Below, in pieces: positions 1-7,096 of a stretch of DNA of 64,000 bases. Position 1 is the first letter of the stretch. Each line of letters starts with the position of its first letter. Under the pieces are notes generated by a model that ran no database searches, was not told the DNA's origin, and worked only from the letters and a program-made list of their open reading frames with translations. The stretch comes from an uncultured Clostridia bacterium. GTDB taxonomy: Bacteria > Bacillota > Clostridia > Oscillospirales > Ruminococcaceae. The position numbers were made by a program, and so were the translations under genes. The stretch is from assembly GCA_947625155.1 (NCBI GenBank), contig CANQNG010000003.1, positions 1 to 64,000 on the forward strand, given 5' to 3'.

Positions 1-73
1 TTTGCACAGACTGCTTTTGGTTAATACATAGATTATTTTTGTTTTTTGCGCTGTCTACTTGACGGGGGGCGGG

Positions 74-394
74 TCATTCCGATCCCTCCAGTAACATTTT
101 TCCGTTTTTGACAAGTTCCTCCAGTCGGGCAAGTTCCTGCCGAAGCACTGCTTTGCCGGATGCGGTGATCTGGTATTCCTTTTTGCGTGGATCACGCCCC
201 CCGGGAACGCCCTCGATCCAGCCCTTTTCGAGCATCGTGCTGATCGCACCGTAGAGCGTTCCCGCCGCAAGATGCACCCGTCCGCCGGAAAGCTGCTCCA
301 CATCCTGCATGATGCCATACCCGTGACGGGCTTTCAGCAAAGAAAGCAGGATGTAGTAGACCGCTTCCGTCAGTGCAACATTTCCGCTGTTCAT
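74..394 (-). CDS. PadR family transcriptional regulator
   Basis: Within ORF 74..721; internal ATG (MNSGNVALTEAVYYILLSLL..HGYGIMQDVE..GTLYGAI..) preceded by AAAGGAGGT; PadR winged-helix motif. Confidence 0.9.
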   Translation of the reverse strand: MNSGNVALTEAVYYILLSLLKARHGYGIMQDVEQLSGGRVHLAAGTLYGAISTMLEKGWIEGVPGGRDPRKKEYQITASGKAVLRQELARLEELVKNGKMLLEGSE

Positions 395-420
395 GTGTAC
401 CTCCTTTATATTGTATCCCG

Positions 421-441
421 ATATATCGGCAGCCGATATAT
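421..441. promoter_or_regulatory. Perfect 21-bp palindrome (atatatcggc-a-gccgatatat), likely PadR operator
   Basis: Read directly; lies just downstream of the padR -10 box. Confidence 0.75.
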
Positions 442-443
442 AT

Positions 444-472
444 AGTATAGCATAGTTCTCCCCTGCTGTCAA
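444..472 (-). promoter_or_regulatory. padR promoter, TTGACA-N17-TATACT
   Basis: -35 at 467-472, -10 at 444-449 on the minus strand, 17-bp spacer. Confidence 0.8.
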
Positions 473-494
473 GTCCTTTTTCAAAATAATTGAA

Positions 495-527
495 AAAACC
501 CCTGCCCGGTTATCGGACAGGGGTTTT
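495..527 (-). terminator. Intrinsic terminator downstream of glnN
   Basis: aaaacccctg..caggggtttt inverted repeat just after the glnN stop. Confidence 0.8.
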
Positions 528-542
528 CCCAAAGGAATGCGA

Positions 543-2636
543 TCATACAGTAAAAAGCAGATCAGTATAGGAAGGCATCGGCCAATCCTTGGAGGAAACG
601 ATCGTTTCCAGCTCATCCACAAGACCACGCAAGTTCTGCATTGCCACAAATACATCGCTGCGGCAGAACTTTGCCTGCGCCTCGGCATTTTCGATACCCT
701 GCGCTGCAATGACCTTCTCATCCAGCACGCCGACCGCCTCAGAAATGCCGGCAGTCAGTGCAGAAACTCTGGATGCATAGCCCACTTCAAAGGCATTGTC
801 GATCCCCAGCTCCTTCTTGGCAAGCGCCGCATCGCAGGCATCCTTTCCGACCTTCAAGCCGGTCGGGATGATCTGCTTCCTTGCCATATCCAGCATGGTG
901 AGGGCTTCGATGTTGATGACCTTTGCATAGTTCTCCAGCAAAATTTCCGTTCTGGACTCGATCTCCACCTTGGTGTAGACCTTGAACTTCTCAAACATGG
1001 CAACATACTGCGGTCTAGTGTATTCCGGAACAGCATCCACCGTGGACACCAGATTCGGCAGACCTCTGCGCTTTGCCTCGTCCAGCCACTCTGCGGCATA
1101 GCCATTGCCGTTGAAGATGATCTGCTTGTGTTCCTTGATGGTACGCACCAGCAGTGCCTTCAGTGCCTTGTTGAAGTCGTCAGCCTTCTCCAGCTCATCC
1201 GCAAATTCACACAGTTCCTCAGCAACGATGGTATTCAGGATCACATTGGTGCAGGAGATAGAATCCGCAGAACCCAGCATACGGAACTCAAACTTATTGC
1301 CGGTGAACGCAAACGGAGATGTTCTGTTCCGGTCTGTGGTATCTTTCTTGAAATTCGGCAGTGCATCCACGCCGATGTCAAATTCTGCCGTACTGGAAAC
1401 GTACTTCTTGCCGCTCTCCAGTGCCTCAATGACCTCTTCCAGCTCGCTGCCGATGAACATGGAGACCACAGCAGGCGGTGCTTCGTTAGCGCCCAGACGG
1501 TGGTCGTTTCCGGCAGAAGCAGCACTCAGACGCAGCAGCGGTGCATATTCATGGACGCCCTTGATGATCGCGCACAGGAACGTCAGGAACTGCATATTGT
1601 CCTGCGGCGTTGCGCCCGGGTCGAGAAGATTCTGCCCGTCATTCGAGGAGATCGACCAGTTGTTATGCTTACCGGAACCGTTGATGCCGGCAAAGGGCTT
1701 TTCATGCAGCAGGCAGACCAGCCCGTGCTTGAGGGCAGTTTTCTTCATCAGTTCCATGGTGAGCTGGTTGTGGTCGGCAGCAATATTGGAAGTCGTAAAG
1801 ACCGGCGCAAGCTCATGCTGAGAGGGAGCGACCTCGTTGTGCTTGGTCTTGGCATAAATGCCGAGCTTCCACAGCTCCTTGTCAAGGTCTTTCATGAAGT
1901 CAGAAACACGCTGCTTGATGTTCCCGAAGTAGTGATCTTCCAGCTCCTGCCCCTTCGGCGGTTTTGCCCCGAACAGGGTACGTCCGGTAATGATCAGATC
2001 CTCACGCTGGTCGTAATATTTCTTGTCAACCAGGAAATACTCCTGCTCTGGACCGACCGTTGTCATGACACGAGTAGCCGTGGTATTGCCGAACAGCCGC
2101 AGGATACGCAGTGCCTGTTCGCTGACAGCGACCATCGAACGCAGAAGCGGAGTCTTTTTGTCCAACACTTCACCCGTATAGGAGCAGAAAGCAGTCGGGA
2201 TGTACAGGGAATCATCCTTGATGAAAGCATCCGAGGTCGGATCCCATGCCGTATAGCCTCTTGCCTCAAACGTAGCACGCAGACCGCCCGACGGGAAGGA
2301 GGAAGCATCCGGCTCGCCCTTGACCAGCTCCTTGCCGGAGAATTCTAAAATGACCTTGCCATGCGGTGCAGGGGAAATGAAAGCATCGTGCTTCTCAGCG
2401 GTCACACCGGTCATCGGCTGGAACCAGTGTGTAAAATGGGTAGCCCCTCTTTCCACTGCCCAGTCTTTCATTGCGTTAGCAACTACATCTGCTACATCCG
2501 GTTCGAGGGCAATGCCGAGCTGCTTGGTACGCTGCACAGCCTTGTACACGCTTTTCGGCAGACGCTCACGCATCACTACATCATTGAACACGTTACAGCC
2601 AAAATACTCCGCTACAGTAGGTCTTACCTGTTCCAT
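543..2636 (-). CDS. glnN: Glutamine synthetase type III
   Basis: 697 aa; N-terminal VRPTVAEYFGCNVFND, GPEQEYFLVD, NGSGKHNNWS; GSIII family. Confidence 0.95.
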   Translation of the reverse strand: MEQVRPTVAEYFGCNVFNDVVMRERLPKSVYKAVQRTKQLGIALEPDVADVVANAMKDWAVERGATHFTHWFQPMTGVTAEKHDAFISPAPHGKVILEFSGKELVKGEPDASSFPSGGLRATFEARGYTAWDPTSDAFIKDDSLYIPTAFCSYTGEVLDKKTPLLRSMVAVSEQALRILRLFGNTTATRVMTTVGPEQEYFLVDKKYYDQREDLIITGRTLFGAKPPKGQELEDHYFGNIKQRVSDFMKDLDKELWKLGIYAKTKHNEVAPSQHELAPVFTTSNIAADHNQLTMELMKKTALKHGLVCLLHEKPFAGINGSGKHNNWSISSNDGQNLLDPGATPQDNMQFLTFLCAIIKGVHEYAPLLRLSAASAGNDHRLGANEAPPAVVSMFIGSELEEVIEALESGKKYVSSTAEFDIGVDALPNFKKDTTDRNRTSPFAFTGNKFEFRMLGSADSISCTNVILNTIVAEELCEFADELEKADDFNKALKALLVRTIKEHKQIIFNGNGYAAEWLDEAKRRGLPNLVSTVDAVPEYTRPQYVAMFEKFKVYTKVEIESRTEILLENYAKVINIEALTMLDMARKQIIPTGLKVGKDACDAALAKKELGIDNAFEVGYASRVSALTAGISEAVGVLDEKVIAAQGIENAEAQAKFCRSDVFVAMQNLRGLVDELETIVSSKDWPMPSYTDLLFTV

Positions 2637-2662
2637 TATAAACTCCTCCTTGTGATCTTTCT

Positions 2663-2719
2663 AAAACAAAAAGGCGCTCCGGAAGCAGCGGGCAGACCCG
2701 AACTGCATTCCGAAACGCC
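2663..2719 (-). promoter_or_regulatory. Terminator-like hairpin in the glnN 5' leader (possible attenuator)
   Basis: Minus-strand RNA GGCGTTTCGGAATGCAG...CTGCTTCCGGAGCGCC followed by TTTTTGTTTT, between the promoter and glnN start. Confidence 0.6.
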
Positions 2720-2740
2720 ATTGTTTCTTCGTACAATATT

Positions 2741-2769
2741 ATCCTACACCAGATCTCTGCATTTGTCAA
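2741..2769 (-). promoter_or_regulatory. Putative glnN promoter, TTGACA-N17-TAGGAT
   Basis: -35 at 2764-2769, -10 at 2741-2746, minus strand. Confidence 0.6.
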
Positions 2770-2845
2770 GCGGATCCGGATCTTTTTGGCGGCATGCATG
2801 AAAAGAATAAACATTTTTCACACAGATCCCGCTAATTTTAACAAA

Positions 2846-3316
2846 TCATTCTGCTTTCCCGGTCAGACTGTAGGCGATCCCCACAGCATACCCCGGCAGC
2901 AAACTCATCACGAAGAGGACGAGAAAGCCGTTTTTCGGCAAAGCGGAGACGACCACATCCGGGGAAAGCAGATCGCACACAGCAAGAAACGGCGCACACA
3001 GCAGCTTATAGTGCCGGTAGAGATCTGCCGGCAGCTTTCCGAGCCTTGCCAGTACCAACAGCCCCCAGCACGCCAGAAACGGTGCGCTCCCGACAGCCCC
3101 ATACAGAACTGCCCGTGTAGGAGAGCGCTTCTCCCGGTCAGCCCTTGCCGCTAAAAAACCGCCCTGTAACATCAGCCCGCAGAGAACGCCGACCGTGCAG
3201 AACGTACAGACGAGCCGCATGAACGTACTGCCCGAAAAACCAAGCATCCGATCAAGGAACAGCGAAAGCACTTCTGCCGCCAGCGCAAGCAGCAAAATTT
3301 GACAGCAATTTTTCAT
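2846..3316 (-). CDS. Hypothetical membrane protein
   Basis: 156 aa with several hydrophobic segments. Confidence 0.65.
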   Translation of the reverse strand: MKNCCQILLLALAAEVLSLFLDRMLGFSGSTFMRLVCTFCTVGVLCGLMLQGGFLAARADREKRSPTRAVLYGAVGSAPFLACWGLLVLARLGKLPADLYRHYKLLCAPFLAVCDLLSPDVVVSALPKNGFLVLFVMSLLPGYAVGIAYSLTGKAE

Positions 3317-3415
3317 GATATCACCAATTCAAAAAAATGACAGGTATATTTTTCGCCGGCTGCTTCATACTAACCATACAGGCGAAAAACAGCCAAAACG
3401 GAAAGGAGCAGAACT

Positions 3416-3883
3416 ATGGAAAACGAAAACGAAAGACTGGGATCCGAGGAACGCCATAATCCCGTTGAGCACGTCCTCAGCGGCTTTTACAAAAATGCCG
3501 CCGTCGGTGCGGACAGCATCAGTACCCTGCTGCCAAAGGTAGAGGACATGAAGCTCCGCCGGGAATTATTTGAACAGCGAGCATATTATGAGGATCAGAA
3601 GCGGGATCTGAAAGAACAGATGGCAGAGATCTGGCTCGAACCATCTGAGACAGGAAAAATGGCAAGGCTTTGCAGTGATATGACGATCCGTATGAAAGCA
3701 CGGGGCGGCATCACTACCGGAGAAGCTGCCAAACTCATGGTCGAGGGCACGAACATGGGCATGGTGCAGCTCCACCAACTGCTCAACAGCAACCCCAACA
3801 TCCCCGACGACTTAAAAGAACAGGGCGACCGCATCCTTGCCCGTGAGCAGCGGTATCTGGACCGCATCACGCCCTACCTGTAA
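3416..3883 (+). CDS. Hypothetical protein
   Basis: 155 aa, AAAGGAG upstream of ATG, helical/charged composition. Confidence 0.7.
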   Translation: MENENERLGSEERHNPVEHVLSGFYKNAAVGADSISTLLPKVEDMKLRRELFEQRAYYEDQKRDLKEQMAEIWLEPSETGKMARLCSDMTIRMKARGGITTGEAAKLMVEGTNMGMVQLHQLLNSNPNIPDDLKEQGDRILAREQRYLDRITPYL

Positions 3884-3903
3884 GCTTCGGAAAGGAGACA
3901 TCC

Positions 3904-4047
3904 ATGACAGAACCGCCGACCAAGGTCTATGAACCCAAAGTCACAGACCACAGCCGCCTTGCTGATCTGGCACAGAGCAATGCGCCCATCCGCATCTACC
4001 AGCCTGCCGGAAAGACCGGCACAGGGGAACGCAGCGGACAGTGCTGA
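3904..4047 (+). CDS. Small hypothetical protein, 47 aa
   Basis: GGAAAGGAGACATCC-ATG; MTEPPTKVYEPKVTDHSRLADLAQSNAPIRIYQPAGKTGTGERSGQC; below the ORF track length cut-off. Confidence 0.5.
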   Translation: MTEPPTKVYEPKVTDHSRLADLAQSNAPIRIYQPAGKTGTGERSGQC

Positions 4048-4048
4048 A

Positions 4049-4879
4049 TCATTCAGCACCCCGCAGCCTTCCCGCAAGGCAGCACAGCAGGAAGATCCCC
4101 ACACTGACCACCTCCACGCTGGCACCCGGCGTGAGATCCATTGCCACTGCCGCAAAAAAGCCAAGCACGAATCCGATCACCGACAGGACAACTGCCCCAA
4201 CGACCACGCCCCGGAAACTCCGACAAAGGCGCATCGCCGAAAGTGTCGGAATAACGATCAGGCTCGAAATGAGCAGCACCCCCATCAGCATCATGCCCAT
4301 CACGACCGTGACCGCCGTGAGTGCTGCGATCGCCATGTTATACACCCGCACCGGGATGCCTGTCGCCTTCGAGAAATTTTCATCAAATGTCACAGCAAAC
4401 ACCCTGTGATACAGCAGCACAAATGCCGCAATGACGAGCAGCGCCGTCGCCACACAGAGGATAACTTCCGACTTCTGGAGAGACAGGATACTGCCGTACA
4501 TATAGTGGCTGACATCGTTGGTCAGCCCTGCCTTAGAGGAAACTAAAATACCCACCGCCATAGCTGTTGTGGAAAAGAGGGCGACTGTATTTTCGCCTTT
4601 CAGTTTACTGGATGTCCCCTGCCCCAGCAGCAGGAACGCCGCCCCCAGCACGACCGGGATCGCCACATACAGCGGTGCAAGCTCCAGCACAGAAGCCACA
4701 CACAGCGCCCCGTAGCCCACATGGGAAAGCCCGTCCCCGATCATGGAAAACCGCCGCAGTACCAGCGATACCCCCAACAGTGCCGCACAGACCGAAACGG
4801 CGATCCCGCTGATGAGTGCCGGCAAAATAATGTGGTGCAGCAGTGCCGGGCTGAACAGTTCACGTAAATTTTCTGTCAT
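4049..4879 (-). CDS. znuB: Metal (Zn/Mn) ABC transporter permease, ZnuB-like
   Basis: Start at MTENLRELFSPALLHHIILPALISG; ABC-3 permease family; overlaps znuC. Confidence 0.85.
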   Translation of the reverse strand: MTENLRELFSPALLHHIILPALISGIAVSVCAALLGVSLVLRRFSMIGDGLSHVGYGALCVASVLELAPLYVAIPVVLGAAFLLLGQGTSSKLKGENTVALFSTTAMAVGILVSSKAGLTNDVSHYMYGSILSLQKSEVILCVATALLVIAAFVLLYHRVFAVTFDENFSKATGIPVRVYNMAIAALTAVTVVMGMMLMGVLLISSLIVIPTLSAMRLCRSFRGVVVGAVVLSVIGFVLGFFAAVAMDLTPGASVEVVSVGIFLLCCLAGRLRGAE

Positions 4880-5612
4880 AATAGACCTCCCGCAGGTGAA
4901 TGTGCTGCCGTCCCTCCTGTGCGATCTGCCGGGCAATATCCGACTGCCGAAATTCACCGATCTCCGCAAAATACTGGACATCCCCGTCCAGATACAGCAC
5001 GTGCTTGGCATCCTCCAGCCCTTTCTGCATATCATGGGAGACCATGATAATGGCAATGTGATCCTGCTCGTTCAGTTCCCGGATGATGTCGTAAAATTCC
5101 ACCGAAGCCTCCGGGTCAAGTCCGGTCACAGGTTCATCCAGCAGCAGCAGTTTCCGGGTCGCACACAGCGCCCTTGCCAGCAGCACCCGCTGCTGCTGCC
5201 CGCCGGAAAGCGTCCGGTAGCTGCGTTTCCGGAGCTGACAGATACCAAGGCGGTGCATGTTCTTCTCGGCTTCTAGCTTATCTTTTTTCGTGTAGAATGG
5301 CAGAAAGCTGTGATTCCCCAGACACCCGGAGCAAACGACTTCTTCCACGGTAGCCGGAAAATCCCGCTGGATGCCGCTTTGCTGCGGCAGGTAGCCGATC
5401 TCTTTCCGGGAGAAGTCCTCCGCTGTTCCAATACGTCCGTCCGTCAGCGGACAAAGGCGCAGCAGGCAGCGGATCAGCGTGCTTTTCCCCGAACCGTTCT
5501 TCCCGATCACGGAGAGATAATCCCCCGCCTCCACCGAAAAGCTCAGATCGGACAGTACCGTATGTGTCCCGAACTGTACCGTCACATGTTCGCATTGTAA
5601 AAGCGGCTTCAT
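4860..5612 (-). CDS. znuC: Metal ABC transporter ATP-binding protein, ZnuC-like
   Basis: Walker A GKNGSGKST, signature LSGGQQQR, Walker B LLLLDEP. Confidence 0.85.
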   Translation of the reverse strand: MKPLLQCEHVTVQFGTHTVLSDLSFSVEAGDYLSVIGKNGSGKSTLIRCLLRLCPLTDGRIGTAEDFSRKEIGYLPQQSGIQRDFPATVEEVVCSGCLGNHSFLPFYTKKDKLEAEKNMHRLGICQLRKRSYRTLSGGQQQRVLLARALCATRKLLLLDEPVTGLDPEASVEFYDIIRELNEQDHIAIIMVSHDMQKGLEDAKHVLYLDGDVQYFAEIGEFRQSDIARQIAQEGRQHIHLREVYYDRKFT

Positions 5613-6559
5613 TGCATCGCCTCCTTGATCGTCAGATAATTCTGCTCCATCAGCTCCGGCAAAGTCACACCCTCCGCAAGCTGCTCCGCTGAGACCGTGT
5701 GACACGGGTAGAGCTTCAATACCTTTGCTCCCGTCATCTCACGGATGCGGTCTGCGATCTTATCGGAGGAAAGATCGAGATACAGCACGGCATTGCAGTC
5801 ATGTGCCTCATATTCTTCCAGCAGCCGGTAAAGCGAACCGATCGTCGGTTCTGTTTCACTGCTGCACCCTGAAAAGGCAGCCGCAAAATGAAATCCATAC
5901 GCCGCCGCCAGATACCGGAACGGGAAGCGGTCTGCCACGATCAGAACGGCATCCGGACAGGCATCGGCAAGTGCCCGGAACTGTTCGTCCACCCCGGCAA
6001 GCTGTGCGATATAGGCATCTGCCCGTTCCCGAAATGCCGCTGCATGAGCCGCATCCGCCGCACAGAGGGCATCCCGCACGGCTTCTGCCATGGCGATCGC
6101 ATTGACCGGGGAATTCCAGATATGCTCATCCCATTCGCCCTGCGCCTCGTGTTCGTGTTCATGGGCGTGGTGGTGTTCCTCTTCCGCAAGCGGCTCGGCA
6201 ATGCAGTCCATCAGCGTGACGACCCCAATATGGGTCGTGTCCACGGCGGCAAGCAGCGTATCCGTCCACACCTCCGACTCACCCCCGATGCGGAGAAACA
6301 GGTCACACCGGGAGATCTCTGCCACATCCATCGGGGTCGGCTCAAAGCTGTGGATCTCCTGCCCCGCAGACAGCAGCAAGGACACATCCGCCTGATCGCC
6401 TGCGATCTGCTTTGCCATGTCATATTGCGGAAAGGCAGTCGCCACGATCTGCAATTTCCCGGAAGTCTCCGCCACAGCTTGCGTACAGCCTGTCGGCAAA
6501 AGCAGCAGCAAGACCGCCAGCAGCAGGGCAAGACGTTTCAAGACTGTCCCTCCCGGCAT
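5609..6559 (-). CDS. znuA: Metal ABC transporter substrate-binding lipoprotein, ZnuA-like
   Basis: Lipobox-like LLLLPTGC; His-rich loop EEHHHAHEHEHE; cluster A-I SBP. Exact start uncertain. Confidence 0.85.
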   Translation of the reverse strand: MPGGTVLKRLALLLAVLLLLLPTGCTQAVAETSGKLQIVATAFPQYDMAKQIAGDQADVSLLLSAGQEIHSFEPTPMDVAEISRCDLFLRIGGESEVWTDTLLAAVDTTHIGVVTLMDCIAEPLAEEEHHHAHEHEHEAQGEWDEHIWNSPVNAIAMAEAVRDALCAADAAHAAAFRERADAYIAQLAGVDEQFRALADACPDAVLIVADRFPFRYLAAAYGFHFAAAFSGCSSETEPTIGSLYRLLEEYEAHDCNAVLYLDLSSDKIADRIREMTGAKVLKLYPCHTVSAEQLAEGVTLPELMEQNYLTIKEAMQ

Positions 6560-6966
6560 TTCGCACAGATGCCGTACAAGACGGTCTTGGACTGGTCGAC
6601 CGCAAAGCCATGATGCGCCAGAATATGCGCTTCCAGCTCGTCCAGCTGCGCACAGGTGACGTGATAGAGCGTCTCACAGCGCATACATTTCAGGTGGAAA
6701 TGCTGCCGGCACGCCTCCGGCTGCGGTACATATTCATAGCAAGCCCCCGTGCGGGCATCAATGGTATATTTCCGCAGCACCCCGTCTGAAACGAGCTGCT
6801 CCAGAAAGCGGTAAATGGTCGCCGTTCCGACCCTTGTGCCGTTCTCGGCAAGGTGGTGTTCCAGTGCCTGTGCCGTGATATGCTGACCGCTGTGGGCGGT
6901 CAGGTATTGCATGATCTGTTCTTTTTGTCTGGTCTTATAGCCGCCGGGCTGTTTCATGGAAAGCAC
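6538..6966 (-). CDS. Fur family regulator (Zur/Fur)
   Basis: TRQKEQIMQYL..HITAQAL..TIYRFLEQL..; CxxC motifs MRCETLYHVTC and CAKC; first gene of the metal operon. Confidence 0.9.
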   Translation of the reverse strand: MLSMKQPGGYKTRQKEQIMQYLTAHSGQHITAQALEHHLAENGTRVGTATIYRFLEQLVSDGVLRKYTIDARTGACYEYVPQPEACRQHFHLKCMRCETLYHVTCAQLDELEAHILAHHGFAVDQSKTVLYGICAKCREGQS

Positions 6967-6973
6967 CTCTTTT

Positions 6974-6992
6974 GAAAATGAAAATCATTATC
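6974..6992. promoter_or_regulatory. Fur-box-like operator upstream of the Fur family regulator
   Basis: gaaaatgaaaatcattatc; 17/19 identical by eye to GATAATGATAATCATTATC. Confidence 0.75.
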
Positions 6993-7000
6993 ATATTCAT

Positions 7001-7029
7001 ATTATACCACAAGGATGCCCGTTTGTCAA
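7001..7029 (-). promoter_or_regulatory. Metal operon promoter, TTGACA-N17-TATAAT
   Basis: -35 at 7024-7029, -10 at 7001-7006. Confidence 0.8.
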
Positions 7030-7050
7030 GCCCCGGAACAAATAAAACCG

Positions 7051-7076
7051 CCCCTCTCCCAAAATTGGGAGAGGGG
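7051..7076 (-). terminator. Strong hairpin downstream of the 768-aa lipoprotein gene
   Basis: cccctctccc-aaaatt-gggagagggg, 10-bp perfect stem. Confidence 0.65.
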
Positions 7077-7096
7077 TTTGGTCTATAAACCGCAGT

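Noticed and set aside
537-2348. 603-aa plus-strand ORF opposite glnN
   Set aside because: Antisense shadow ORF produced by GC-biased codon usage; the glnN frame encodes an unmistakable GSIII.
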